Source of the DNA: Acanthamoeba castellanii str. Neff
Taxonomy: Eukaryota; Discosea; Longamoebia; Acanthamoebidae
Length of the DNA: 64,000 bases
NCBI RefSeq assembly: GCF_000313135.1
Contig: NW_004457442.1
Span: 598,778 to 662,777 of the forward strand
Reading direction: 5' to 3'
Position 1 is the first letter of the stretch; every line of letters begins with the position of its first letter. Shown one piece after another: positions 1-12,568 of this stretch. A program made the position numbers and the translations under genes. Below the pieces are notes generated by a model. The model did not search any database and was not told the origin of the DNA. It saw only the letters and a list, made by a program, of their open reading frames with translations.

Positions 1-3000
1 TCGCGGAGCCACTTGCGCCCGAGGGTCTGGGCCTCCTTCTTGCGCTGCTTGGCGGTCATGGCGAGCGAGCGTGTGTCCATGAGGTCGGACACGGTCATGT
101 GCTTGAGGCCCTCGATCACCGAGTCGAAGCTCACCAGCTGCCGCATCTCCTCGCACGACAGCTTGGCGCGCTCCATGTCGTGGAAGCGCAGCAGCGGCAT
201 GTCCTTGCGCAGCGGCGACATAAGGATGGCTTCGTTGATGCGGTAGTGCTCGCGCAGGAAGGCCACGTAGGACTTGACCAGGTGGTCGCGGAAGCCCTGG
301 CGCTTGCGCTTGAACATGCGCCCGTGGTTGTTCTCCCGCCAGAACTCGCGCGCCGGCCGCGCGGCCTCGTCGCCCTGCACGATGTGGCCCGCCCCGCTCA
401 GGAAGAGCCGCGTCCCGCAGTGCACGTAGAGCCGGCGCGGCACGAACGGCACCAGGTCGTTGTTGTTCGTCAGCCGGAAGAACACCGCGCCCGCCGAGTG
501 CGCCCGCAGCTCGTACGCGAACTGCTCGTTGCCCACCTTGGGCTGCCCGAACGTGTACACGCCTGACCCAAAAGCGAAAACAAACGCACAACGCACAACG
601 CACTAGGCGGGTTAGAGACCAGCACTCAGCTGAGGCAACGACAGGAGAAGAGGTGGCCGTATGTACCCTTGATGAGAGGCTCCCGGCGCGACGCGGCAAC
701 CTGCGGTTCGTCGGAGGAGGAACTGCTGCTGCTACTGCTACTGCTCGTACTCGGGCTGGTACCCGTACAGGGCAGGGTTCTGGCGGGAGAGCACAAGAGA
801 GTGAACTACCGCCACCCCTCGCGCCACGTGCCTGAAAAGAGATCGATCGAGGAAGGGGGGCGCACTTGAGGAGGAAGGGCGACGAGGGGAAGGTGAAGTA
901 GGCCAGGCACATGTTGGCCAGCGCCCCGCCCAACGAGTGGCCCGTGATGTACCTATTGAAGCCCCAAACCCGATACAGGACGCGTGTGAGTGAGAAGAGC
1001 ATGCATGCGCTAGCAACGGAGGCCGAAAGAGAAGACCGGTAGTAATGAAAGGAAGGAAGACGGGCAGCGTACAGCGGAAGGGACGGGTTGAACTCGAGGC
1101 CCTTGGCGATGAAGTCCACCACCTGCTCGAGTACCGAGGTGAGGGCTCGGTTGAACCCGTTGTGCACCTTGACCGCGGGCATATCGGGAAAGGGTTCCGT
1201 CTGCGAACAACACGCACACACCACACGCACCACACACAGCACGGCGCACACACAGCACACGCACAGACGGAAACAAATGGTGAGCTCGACCGACGGCTGG
1301 GGTGAAGACAGAAAAGAAGGCGTGCCTGCACCGTACCTCAGATATCTTGATGTTGGTTGACCAGTCCCTGCTGGACTCGGTGCCGCGAAAGCAGATCACG
1401 ATGCAGTCCTTGCCATAGGCGCCGAACCCCTGCGTGTCCGTCTCGGCGTTGTGGAAGAACTCCATGCCCTCCCACTCTACACGCGCGGGTGAGCAACAAA
1501 GAAAAAGAAAGGAAGAGTAAAGAGAACAGGAGGAGGTGCGGTACCCCAGATGCGGGTGACGACGTGACGGATCTGGGCGGGGGAGCGATAGGCGAGGGCT
1601 GCTGCCGTGGCAAGCCAAAGGCAGTGGTTGGGGTTGTACGCCGTCTTGCCTGTAGAAAAGCAATTAGATGGGGATTAGAGATGAAGCCAGATTGAGGCGC
1701 AGGTACCGCGCAGGCCGCTGGTGTCGAACGGGGGCATGTCGTTCTTCGCGTACTTGACGCCGCACCATTCAACCGATTCCTCGCTCCAGCCCTCGTCTTC
1801 GCCATCCTCCCCACAGGGCTCAATCGTGCCCTCCTCGAGCACCTTGCCCGGCCCGCTCTTCTTGTCGGGATCATCATCTCCTTCGTGATCTTGCTGCTTG
1901 TCCTTGCCCTTCTCGATGGAGGATCTTCTGCGACTGGTGCTGCCCTTGTCCCCCCTTGGGCCATCGAGAGAATGGGAATCGCTACTCGTCTGTAGTGGGC
2001 TGTCCTCTCCATCCATGGACGGGGCGCGACCCAGGCAAGCGATGCTACTCATCCTCCACGTACTTGGCCGCCAGCTCTTCTTGGGCTTGGTAATGCTCGA
2101 CATCGAGGCCGAAGATGACAGCCCTGCTGCACTATTGATGTTCGATGATGCGAGGGCGGCGCCATCGCTCGATGATCGCGCGTGGCCGCGGTTCCTGCTG
2201 CGCCGTTTCTCCTCCTTCTCCCTCTGCTTCTGCAGCTCCTTGTCGATCTTGCGTTGTTTCTTATCCTTCTTGTCCTCCCGCTTCTCCAGCTTGCGCTCTC
2301 GCCTGCTCTTCTTCACCTTCGGCTCCGGGCTCTTCTCCTTACCACCCTTCTTCTTGGCGCTCTCCGTCTTCTTCTGATCCTTCGTTCGGCCGCTACACGC
2401 GAACGCCGTCTGGTTGCGTGTCTCGCCCTGGAGCTGGCATGCCGCGAGTAGCACTCGCATGTCCTCCTCCTCTTCCTCGGCCTCGCGTAGCGCCCTCTTC
2501 TCGGCGTCCTCCTCGCGCCCCCGGTTGTTCGTCTTCTTCTCCATCTTCTTCCCCTCCTTCTCCTCCCGCTTCCGCTCTCGCTTCTCCCGCCTCTCCCACT
2601 TTAACTGCTTCTTCCTCTCCCGCCTCTCCTCGCCTTTCCTCACCGCAACTGCTTCCGCGTCCTCCTCATCTTCTACTTCGTTCTGCTGCGCTCGTGCTTT
2701 GTTCGTTTCTTCTCCTATCTCTGGCTGGTCTGTCTCTTCGTCATCGTCCTGGGGCCATGTCTCCAGCACGTTGCGTGTGCTCGTCATCGTGGTCGTAGTC
2801 GTGGTGCTGCTGCTGTTTTCCTCGGTATCGTCGTGCAGAGAGGACGAAGAGGTGACGATGCACGACGAGCGTTTGAGGTGGGGCAGGTAGAAGGCCGGCG
2901 TGGCAGGGGCGCTGGCGACTGCAGTGGGCTCCTCCCTCGGCCCAGGCAGCTCGTAGGAATGCGAGCCCGGAAGGGGCGGAGGCGAGGCGGCGGCAGGCTG

Positions 3001-3084
3001 GAGGGCATTGGTGACGGGCAGCAGGGCCGGCGTCGAGGTGGAGAACTTGCGCCGTTTGAGGCCCAATGACCACAGGAGGTGCAT
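1..3084 (-). CDS. Class 3 (fungal-type) lipase with long charged N-terminal region, 3' end off the window
   Basis: Probable triacylglycerol or phospholipid hydrolase of the lipase class 3 family. Exons on the minus strand that keep frame: 3084-1707, 1649-1545, 1476-1337, 1200-1073, 952-866, 779-667 and 562 onward to base 1. Exon 5 carries YITGHSLGGALA, with the nucleophile serine in GHSLG. Before it is DCIVICFRGTESSRDW, a typical class 3 oxyanion strand, and after it GVYTFGQPKVGN, the usual post-nucleophile segment. The first exon encodes about 459 residues of low-complexity, K/E/R-rich sequence with no recognised domain, unlike compact secreted fungal lipases, and no clear signal peptide, which suggests an intracellular enzyme. 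A Ser-rich insert (about 680-770) sits between the nucleophile and GVYTFG. The C-terminus and probably the catalytic His lie outside. Substrate is not predictable. Confidence 0.85.
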
Positions 3085-3486
3085 GTGAAGTGGGACGTCG
3101 GGACTTGTTAGTCGGGTTGTGTTGTTGTGAGCCCCTCTCCCCTGACGGTGTGGTTGGGTTCTGCCGATGGCTTGAAAAGGCTGCGGTTCAGGCGGAAGGC
3201 AGGAGAACGTGTGTTGATGGGGCGGACTGATGGGGTATGGCTAAAACACTCACCTGCCCTCTGGACTGGCGCCCCAATCTGATCGCACAGGACCAGCCCA
3301 CCGACCCAATTACCGACGAATCCCTAACTTTATTTTGGCTGAGGAGTCGGCGGAAAACACGTCATTCGGTTAACCTGGGCCGGAAATTGGAAAACCGATT
3401 TTGTTTGTGCCCAATCACATGCGAGTTGGTTACAGGGGATCACAAGCTCACAGGGGGTCATCTATGGGTGCAGCTCGTACTACTCG
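3085..3486. other. Intergenic spacer, about 400 bp
   Basis: Lies between the lipase start codon (3084, minus) and the stop of the CH coiled-coil gene (3487, minus). It should hold the lipase promoter and 5' UTR plus the 3' UTR of its upstream neighbour. No ORF, repeat or clear core promoter motif was recognised. Confidence 0.5.
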
Positions 3487-6400
3487 TTACGAGGCCGAGG
3501 GCTGCGGTGGTGAAGAGGCGGCAGAGGAGCCCTTCCTCTGCGCGGCGACGGCCTTGTAGTCCACCCGCCGCATGCGTGCCCACGACCGCAGGCCTTCACC
3601 ACCGCCATCGCCGCCGCTGCCGCCGCTCTTCCCGTTCTCGCCCGCCGCCACGTCGTCGGCGCCATCGGCATGGCCGTTGGCAGTCGTGCCGGCGCCCTCG
3701 TCGCGGAGAGCAGTTTGATACGCGGAGAAGGCCGACCTGGGCAGGGTGCGGGAGGAGTAGGAGCCGCCGGATGACGATGGCGACGATGGCGACGACGACG
3801 ACAATGGTGATGATGGCGATGAGAATGAGGCCGGCGGCGATGCGCGGGTCTTAGCCGACATCTTCTCGAAGCGCTCCGACATCTGCTTGGCGATGCCGCG
3901 CGGCGGCGACGCGGCCGCCTCGCCGTCCAACGCCACCCGACGCGAGGACATGGGCGAGTGCGGGCGCGCGTGGATGTCGATGGCGCCCACGTAGCCCTCG
4001 ACGTCGCTCCCAGCCGCCGCGTGTGGCGCCCGTCGCTTCTGCTGCTGTGACGGCTCACTACTGTCGACCGTGTCGTCGCCGCCGTTGACATCCATCGACG
4101 CGCGCTCCTCGCTCTGCTGCTGCTGCTGTGGCTTTTGCTGCTGCTGCTGCTGCTGCTGGGCAGTGCGGAGGCTCTGCAGTTCGTCGGTCATGCGCCGGTC
4201 GGACTCGCGGCGCTGGGCGCGGAGGCGCTGGATCTCGTCGTCGCGTCGGCGCGCCTCGAGGGCGGCGAGCTTGAGCTTGCGCGACTCGTCCTCCCGCTCG
4301 CGGCGCAGCTGCTCGACTAGGCCCATCAGCGCGTCGCGCTCGGTCCGCAGGTCCTCGCGCCTGCGCTTGACCTCGCTTAGCTCCTCCTCGAGCTTGTCGA
4401 TGTCCTCCTCCGATTCGACCAGCAGCACCTTCATCGCTTTCTCGCGCTCCTGCATCTCCCGCACCTGCTCGCGCAGCCGCTGCTCCTCCTCGCTGCGCTC
4501 ACCCTCCGCCTTCTCATCGGCGCCGGCCTCGGTCTCGCCCCTTGCCTGCTCGTCGTGCGCGCGCTGCAGGCGCTCGGTGTCGGCGCGGGCCGAGCGCAGG
4601 CGCTCTTCGAGCCGGCGCCGCCGGTCGTCGGCGCGCTCGCTCTCGGCCTGGTGCTCGTCGCACTTGGCACGCCAGCGGTCGGCGTCGACGCGTTCGACGG
4701 CCACCTTGCGGGCCAGCTCCTCCTCCCGCTCCGCGGCCGCCCGCTGCTGCTCCTTCTCCCGCGCCTCGCTCGCACTTGCGCGCCCGACCGCCGCCGCGAG
4801 CTGGGCCTCCTTCTGCTTGAGCTCGGCCCGCAGCTCGTTCACCTCGGCCACCGCCCGCTCGTCGCCGTCGTCTTTCGCCTTCTTCGCGTCGTTGAGCTGC
4901 AGCTCGAGGCTCTCCGTTCGTGACCGCAGTTCGTTGGACTCGACCTCTCGCCGCTTCAGCTCGTCTCTCAATTGTTGGCATTCCTCGGCATGCCCGCGCG
5001 CCAGCGCATTCCGCTCCCTTTCGTGCCCCTGGGCCTGCAGCTCGGCGCGCTCGTTCGCGGCTCGGGCATCGGTCTCGAGCCGGTGGTGCTCCTTGCGGAT
5101 TAGGGCCAGGTCCGCCCTAGCGCGCTCGAGTTCGCAGCACGCCGCCTCGTTTTCGCCCCGCAGTCGCACCAGCTCTTCGCCCTCGCGCTCCAGCTGGCTT
5201 GCCCTGCCGTCGCACAGGCTCTGCAGCTCCTGGTTGTGCTTCTGGGCTTCGCCCAATTCACCCGCATTTCGCTCCAGTTCGCCCCGCAGGCGCTTCGCCT
5301 CTTCCTCCGCCGCGCTCGCTCTCTCTGCGAGTCGCCTCGCCTCGCTCGCGGCGGTCTCGCTCTCGTGCGCGAGCCGCTGCCTCTCCATTTCGCTTTCGCC
5401 CCGCTCATGTTGGGCGCGTTCGTCGGCCGCCCGGGTCCGCTCCTCCAGTCGCTCCATCTCTTGGCGGAGCCGCGCCTGGTCGGCCGTGGCAGCGGCCAGC
5501 TGCTGGGCCAGCCCGTCGTTCTCGCCCCGCAGTCGCTCCGCCTCGCCCTGCATCGCCTCGCGCTCTCGCCGCAGCCGCTCCTCCACCTCCTCGGCGTGCG
5601 CACGCCCCAGGCCAACCATGCCGGCCTGCTGGGCCTGCAGCTCCGCGAGCTCGGCTTCTTTCCCCTTCAGCCGGTCGAGCGCACCGTCGCGCTCGGCCCG
5701 CAGGCCCTCCGCCTGCTTCTCCAGCCGCTCGGCCTCTCCAGCGAGCCTCTTGCGCTCGCTCTCTAGCTCCGCGCGCCGGGCGTCGTGCTCCCGCCGCTGC
5801 GTCTCAGCGCGCTCATGGGCTGCCTCGGTGGCGGCCTCGAGCCGGTCCTTCTCCTCGCGAAGGCGGCCGTGATCGGTCCTGAGCGCTTCGAACTCGGCGA
5901 GCAGCGTCTGCCGGGATTCGATCGCGCGTCGCAGCTCGGCCGTCTCCTGCTCCGCACGCTCGTGCCGGGCCTGCTCCCGCGCCTCGGCCTCCAGCGTGGC
6001 CCGCGCCATCTCCTCCCGGAGCTGGTCCAGCTCTTCGGTGCGGGCTTCAAGCCAGCGTCTGGCCTCGTCGGCACTCAGTTCGGCGCGCTCGACGCGTTGC
6101 GCGAACTCGCTCAGCTGCGACTCCAGTTCCAGGACCCTCCGGCTGCGCTCCGCGCCTTCCTGGCATTCCCGGGAGGCCAACAGCTGCTCCAGATTCCTGG
6201 TCGCAGCTTCGGCCGAATCCGCCCGCAGCCTGTGGGCCGCCGCCTCCTGCGCCGCACCCTCCGCCTGCCTGCGCGCCTCTTCGAGCCTCTCCTCCAATCG
6301 GCTAATCGCGTCGGCCGATTCGCTCAATTGGCTCCGGAGCTCCTCCTTGGTCGCCTCCACGCGCGCCCGCTCCTCTGCCAGCGCCCTGGCCAGGCCGTCG

Positions 6401-8369
6401 ACCTGCTCCCCGGCCCGCCGGAGCTCCGCCTCTTGCTCGTCGCGCGCTGCCGTCGCCCGGCCCAGCTCGCCCTCCGCAGCCACGAACCTGGCCTCCGCTT
6501 CACCGAACGCCCGTCGGTCGGCCTCCGCCCGGGCCTCGAGCTCCTCGAGCCGCCCGCGCAGGCCGGCCAGCGCGGCCTCGGCGGCGTCGGCACGCGCGCA
6601 CTCGCTCTCGAGGCGGGCCTCCCTCTCGCGGTGCTGGCGCTCGCTGTCGGCCCGCTCCCGGTCGCGCTCGGCCTCGGCGCCCTTCTTCTCGTCAAGCAGG
6701 CGCAGGATGACCACCTCCTTCTCGCCCAGGGTGCGGCCGAGGTCGGCGCTCGAGCGGGCCACGGTGGCCAGCGAGGCGGCCACCTCGGGCAGGCTGCTGG
6801 TGGCGGCCTGCAGCTCCCGCTCGGTGACCTGCCGCTTGCGCTCACTGTCCTCGAGCTGCGCGCGGGCGGCGGCCAACTGCTCGCGCAGCGCATCGGCGCT
6901 CCGGGCCAGCTCGTCGGCGCGCGCCGTCGCGCGGTCATGCTGGTCGCGAAGCGCGCGCAGCTCGTGTCGCACGTCGTCCAGCTGCTTCTCCTTCTTGTTG
7001 ACGCGCCGCTGCACGCCTTCGACGAGTGCCTCGGCCTCGCGGCGTCGCTGGTGGCCGAGCTCCTCGGCGGCGGCCCGCTCGGCCGCCAGGCGCTCCACTT
7101 CGCGCCCGTGCTCCGCCGCGAGCTGGGCGGCTGCGAGCTCGCCGCCGGCCTTCATGGCCTGGACGGCCTGCTCCTTGTCGGCGAGCTCGCGTCGCAGCTC
7201 GTCGAGCTCCTTCTTGAGCTGCTCGATGGTGGCCTCGAGCTGGGCCACCTGCCGCTGCTCGTCTTCGCTCTCCGACGAGCTGCTGGTGAGCTCCTCGGCC
7301 AGGCCGTCGTTGTCCTGCTCCTGGTCAAAGGCGGCCCGGCGACCGCCAGCAGTGGCGGCGGCGGCGCCGGGCCGTAGGAACTGCTTGAGGTCGGTGATGG
7401 TCTGATCCTTCTCGATGGACACGTGCACGGCCGACGTGTTGCGCCTCCGCCCAAGGGACCTAAAGTCCAATCGCTTAACCCGTGCCTTGCCACGCGGCGA
7501 TTCGTCCATTTTCCCTTCACTATATATACGCATATGTGCATGTACACACAGCCATATATGGACATATGAATATGATATACATATAGAGAGAGAGAGACGG
7601 AGAGATGTCGTACGATGGAGAGAGGGACTCGAAGGGCACGTTGTCGTGGTGGTTCTTGAAGTAGGTGATGTAGGCCACGAGGCTGCGCTCGTCGATGAGG
7701 TTCTGGGCGGCCTTGGCCTTCTCCAGGAAGAAGTCGCCCTCGTCGAGCAGCCGCGGGATCTTGAGCTTGTCCGCCGCCGCCGCAAACGCCCGCTGCAGGT
7801 TCTCCTCCCCGTCCGTGCACTGCTCACACGGCGATGCATTGCGTCAGCGCCGGACGAAGACGAAGAGAAGACGAAGAGAAGAAGAAGAAACGCACGTTCA
7901 TGACTTCCTGCATGTTGATCGGGCTATCGGTCCCGCATAGCTTGTCCACGAGAAAGCACATGGCCTTCCCGTCCTGCCACCTGCAGATGTAAGTGCACGT
8001 GTATCGATGAGACACCAGCGCAGAAGCCAAGCAGGCCAGTGCTGGAAGGCGATGTGGGGCGTACGTCTCGTAGGCGAGGTCCTTCACGTTGAGCTCCTTA
8101 GGCACCAGGCCCCGGATCCACACGAGAAGGCCCCACTCAAATGACAGCTTGGTCCTGGTACAATCCACCCGCCGCCCCGACCACCACGCCAGTTCCGATT
8201 GTTAGACGATTAAGGCATTCAAAGAATGCAGCCGAGCGCCAGAGAGGGGAGACCCAGGCCTGGTACCTCTGCTGCGGGCTCATGGGCGCCGTGCCTTCGC
8301 CCAACGAAGTACTGCGCGTACGCCCCTCCCTACGAGACACGAGTTAGATGGTTAGCCAACCACAGGGAA

Positions 8370-8404
<35 letters not shown>

Positions 8405-9042
8405 CGAGAAAGGACGTGAATGGTGGCGGTGGGCACCTGGGAGAGGCGAGAGCGGCGAGCTCTTCGGCCGATGGGCGCCATCGGCAGTGGTAGTGGAGCA
8501 TCAGCTGCCACACGACCTCGGCCAACGCCGCCGGCTTGCCCTCCACCACATCTACCAGACATGTCGACACCACCAGCAACAGCCGCAGCAGCCATCAGCG
8601 AAGCCCGTGAGCGTCGTTGCTTGGAAGAAGGGAGGGAGGTACCGGCCGCCTTGTAGCCGCGACAACGAATCCCGTCGGCCTCCATGGCCGCCATGGCCGC
8701 GTTCACGTTGGCCAGCTTGTCCGCCCTGTCAGCCGGCCCACAAACCCCCCGAGATCAGATCATCCTGATTAGCCACCGTTGCATGGAAAGGGAAGAGCGG
8801 AGAGGCGAGAGAGAGAGAGGGTAAACGTGCAGCGTGAGGGCCGACGCGGGAGCGTCACGAAAGGTGAGCGGGCGGCGGGAGAGGCGTTGAACGAGGCGAC
8901 ACAGGCCCGCGCCGTCGGCGAGGGTCGCCAAAGCCTGGTTTTGGTTCGGGTTCTCCTCCCCTGCCGGCGCTGGTGCTACCGCCGCCGCCGCTGCGCCGTC
9001 ATCGCCTCGGAGGAGCATCAGGGTCACCCAGCGCCCCAGCGT
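3487..9042 (-). CDS. Tandem calponin-homology domain protein with about 1,100-residue coiled coil (actin binding, cortexillin-like head)
   Basis: Likely F-actin cross-linker or cortical scaffold. The N-terminal exons form two CH domains of the alpha-actinin/cortexillin type. CH1 shows LADGAGLCRLVQRLS, then KLANVNAAMAAMEADGI and DVVEGKPAALAEVVWQLML. CH2 shows KLSFEWGLLVWIRGLV, WQDGKAMCFLVDKLCG, and a closing DKLKIPRLLDEGDFF with LVAYITYF. Frame-consistent exons: 8725-8643, 8551-8437, 8329-8267, 8154-8065, 7980-7896, 7819-7614 and a 4,033-nt last exon 7519-3487. The last exon is E/R/L/A-rich heptad sequence to about 4150, then a Q-run and a Ser/Pro-rich tail. Cortexillins are about 440 residues, so this coil is far longer. 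The first CH1 exon (about 9042-8860) does not join in phase with the next one, and the start codon was not found; an ATG at 9229 is a candidate but is also out of phase. Confidence 0.8.
4130..4160 (-). repeat. CAG/CTG run encoding polyglutamine
   Basis: A CTG run on the plus strand encodes two short Gln runs split by K-P near the end of the coiled coil of the CH protein. Such runs are common in amoebozoan proteins and are likely length-variable. Confidence 0.8.
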
Positions 9043-9553
9043 CTGCGCGGAACATGGCGTCGACACACAAAGAGAGAGAGAGCGCGCGCGCGCCGGCGTC
9101 AGAAGAAACCACTACACATAGGAAAAGAGGAAAGGCCAATAATATAACAATGACGAGGGTGATGCGGCTAAGGAGGAAGGACATGAGGAGGAGGAGAAAC
9201 CTTGTGCTGAGCAGGAGGAGGAGCGAGTCGGCCATCCTCCCGTGCGGTGGAGACGATGGCAGCAAGGCTCGTCCACATCCTCGCGAAAATGGGGCTTCAG
9301 GAGATTTAATCCGCGCTACACGAATTGTCACTCGCACGCCCCCTCCTACTAAGCTCACTTCTACCACAAGCCAGGAGTGTAGTGTGTTGATGCTCCTCGT
9401 GGCTGCGCTATTTGGTTGCTTGGTCGCCGCCAACGCAACTGCCCCTCCGCCAAGCCTGATCAAGGAAAAGAAAAGAAAATACATGAATAACTTGAATAGT
9501 GTCTTCATTTTATTTGTTTATTTTTTTTCTGTTCTCCATCACATTCAGGCAAG
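9043..9553. other. Divergent intergenic region between CH coiled-coil gene and EMC3
   Basis: About 500 bp that should contain the promoters of both genes and the unresolved first exon of the CH gene. A pyrimidine-rich stretch (about 9505-9548) ending in CACATTCAG just before the EMC3 ATG looks like a 3' splice site, so EMC3 may have a 5' UTR intron. No other feature was recognised. Confidence 0.4.
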
Positions 9554-10935
9554 ATGACAGACGACCTGGTGTTGGACTCGCGAATCCGGGACTGGGTGTT
9601 GCTGCCCATCGCGCTGGTGATGTTCCTCATCGCCATTCTGCGCAACAACATCTCCCTTCTCCTTCATTCTGAGCGCAAGCCTGAGCTCCAGAAGGTCCAA
9701 GAACGGTACGTGGCCACTTAGATTGTTTCTCTGCTGCCATCGTCTCCGGAAAGCTACAATCCGGACTGCAACCCTCAACATCGAAAATTAAAAATGCTAG
9801 CACGGAAACCAAATGCAAATAATTTGTTGTTCGCTTGGCCAGGCAAACGCTGATCCGAGCTTCACGGATGCGACTCAATGGCCACAAGTTGCCGCTGGCC
9901 TCGTTCCTGCAGCGCAAGGCGTTCTTTAACGATGCGAGGGTACTTACTGCAGCCAAGTCTCGTTTCTGGTGTGCCGCGCTGCTTGCTACAACTTTCCGCT
10001 TACTTGCTACGTGGTTTTGTTCCGACCGTGCACCATGGGTGTGGCGCTGCAGGAGGGCGTGCTGGTCATGGAGGAGGAGGACAGCAGCGCCAGCAACCCG
10101 CTGGCCAACCCCATGATGGACCCCATGAACATGGTGTACGTGTTCCACCGCCGCGTAGGATTAATTTGTTATGACCGGTCGTGTTGTTGTCGAGTTTGCT
10201 CGCGAGCGCCAGCTGTGCTCACACCACTCATCCCCTTCTTCAACGCGTATATGCGCTGCGCAGGGACATGATGAAGAAGAACGTCACCATGCTCGTACCG
10301 CAGTTGCTCATCGTCGGTTGGGTCCAGTATTTCTTCTCCGGCTTCGTGCTTGGTACCTCTCGACCATCTTCCCCCCCCCAATCTCCATGGGAGTTCCATC
10401 GCTAATCTCGTTCTTTCTCGTTCGTTCGTTCTTTGGTTGTTCGCGTCGTGGCCATCGCCACCACCCGCAGTGAAGATTCCGTTCCCGCTCACGCTGCCCT
10501 TCCGAGGCATGCTGCAGCGGGGCATTGAGCTGGCGGGCCTCGAGGTGACCTACGTGAGCTCCCTCTCGTGGTACTTCCTCAACCTGTTCGGTCTTCGTGG
10601 CATCAACTCCCTCGTCTTGGGCGAGGCTAACGGTACGCTGCCATGCCAACCTTGGGTTGCCCAAACCAACTTTGTGTGCGCACCCCCGCGGAATGACTGA
10701 CGTGCGCTGCGGGCACGTGCTGTTGTGGAATACAGCGGCGGACGACACGAAGCTGATGCAGCAGCAGATGATGATGGGCGGCGGCGGCCCGATCGACACC
10801 AAGAAGCTCTACAAGGCCGAGCGGGAGAACATCGACCTTGTCGAGCACAAGTGGGCCGTAGAGGACGCCGAGAAGAGACTGCTCAACCAGAAGAGCAGCA
10901 GCAGCAGCAGCAAGGCCTCTGCTTCCCGAGAGTAA
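9554..10935 (+). CDS. EMC3: ER membrane protein complex subunit 3 (EMC3/TMEM111)
   Basis: Subunit of the ER membrane protein complex, a transmembrane-segment insertase; EMC3 is the Oxa1/YidC-superfamily core of its intramembrane groove. Six exons: 9554-9705, 9843-9939, 10053-10135, 10264-10352, 10471-10632 and 10736-10935, all GT-AG, closing to 260 residues; human EMC3 is 261. Family landmarks: N-terminal [19 protein letters not shown] membrane segment, basic loop with [10 protein letters not shown], then [18 protein letters not shown], the [20 protein letters not shown] block, [19 protein letters not shown], and the charged cytosolic tail. The C-terminal part adds a short Ser run. AATAAATAAA at about 10993 is a plausible poly(A) signal. 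Identity is very secure. Confidence 0.97.
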
Positions 10936-11110
10936 GGTACAGATGCTTGCCTTGGCGTGAACGGCAACCTACCCCAAAGCACCGTTGCTGCAAATAAATA
11001 AATGCAATCACTAGATTGATCTGCTGAGCTTGTTTGGTGGTGAATGGAATGAAGTGCATGACGAAGTCAAGTGTACCATTACTTACAATGGTTGGGTTGG
11101 TTGGTTGGGA

Positions 11111-12537
11111 TCAAACGACGGTGGCGGAAAGCGAGGCATCGGCGACGACGCGGAACTCGAAGGGCCTGTTGCCGTAGAGGAGCTGCTGGTCGGTGTCCCA
11201 CGAGAAGAGTGCGGCACCGGCCGTGCGTCCGAAGAGGTTGAGCTCGATCACCATCACCCGGTCCTCACATACCACAAAGTCGCACACGCAGTCCTCCACG
11301 GGCAGCAGTTCAGCCACCGTTGTCTGCAACGCACGACACACACACACACACCACGACACGCCAAGAAGAAGAAGGTCAGAGAACGCCACGCAGGAGAAAA
11401 AGCGGCTGTGCTGCCGCTGTGTTCGTTCTCATCCCTCCCAGTTCACTTGAACGCACCTCGAAGAAGGAGAGGACGCGTGTCTTGACGTCGGCCCATTGGG
11501 CAGGCGACACCCAGGGAAAGTAGCACATCGAGAAGTACTGCGAGAGGGCGGTCAACCGCCGATTCCGCACGAACCCGCGCAGTTCGAACACGTTGGGAAT
11601 GTCTGCTCTCACGCCCGCGCGCACACACATACACACGCACCAAAACAGAAAAGTTGTTTGCAGAGTAAGTAGTTGGTGTTAGGTGTTATCTGGTGCAAAA
11701 GGAAAAGAGAAGAACGCAGCCATTGATTGGGGGCGAGGCACGCACCCAACCACTCGCGTACCACCAGCTTGATGGCGAAGTCGTCAGAGGGGGTGTCCAG
11801 AGCCTCCTTGAGGTCGACCCATATGCGCTTGCTGGTCTTGAGCATGTCCACCGCCTCCGCCCCGCTCGTCACGCTCAGGCAGAGCGCCCCGCACCGCTGC
11901 ATGATCGCCTGCTCCACGCTCTCCGGCATCGGATCTGATGGTCATTCCGCCCCCGCCCCCGCCCCGCGCACGGCCGTGGTAAGCGATGCTACCGCGTGCG
12001 TGTGTGCGTGTGCGGTGGTGCGTGTGCGTGTGCGTGTGCGGTGGTGCGTGTGCGTGTGCGTGTGCGTGTGCGTGTGCGGTGAACGTGTTCTTCCTCTGCG
12101 TACCGGGAAGATTGTAGAGGGCGGTCCACTCCTCGGTCACCTGGCGCAGCGTGAGCTCGAACTTGGGGAGGTGGAACACCACGTCCTTGGGGCTCCGGGT
12201 GGAGATCTTGACAAAGGCGCGGCCCCCGAACTCGGGTGACTGGATGACGCTCTGCAGCTTGTCCGCCAGCTCCTCTGCGAGCCGCCGCTTTCACGAGTGA
12301 GTGGCGTGCGGACGCGCAGTAAGACGCCGCCAACGGCGCGCCAGAGAGAGAGAGGTGTCAGGTGGGGCGCATACCGAGCACGCGCGAGTGCTCGTCCAGC
12401 AGTTGGGTGCCCAGGTGGAGAGCCTGGTAGTGGTGGACCAGCGCCTCCGCCTCGCGCAGCCTCATCGGGAAAGTCTAGGCAGCCCCGCGGCGACACGTTA
12501 GACGGGTGAATCTTTGTGCCGCACCACGACGCACACA

Positions 12538-12568
<31 letters not shown>

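Noticed and set aside
4070..7405. Long plus-strand frames rich in S/R/A and L/G opposite the coiled coil
   Set aside because: These are antisense frames of the E/R/L-rich coiled-coil exon; no start context, splice pattern or domain.
8999..9508. Hydrophobic minus-strand ORF that looks like a multi-pass protein
   Set aside because: It covers the divergent promoter region, joins no neighbouring exon in phase, and its hydrophobicity comes from pyrimidine-rich sequence.
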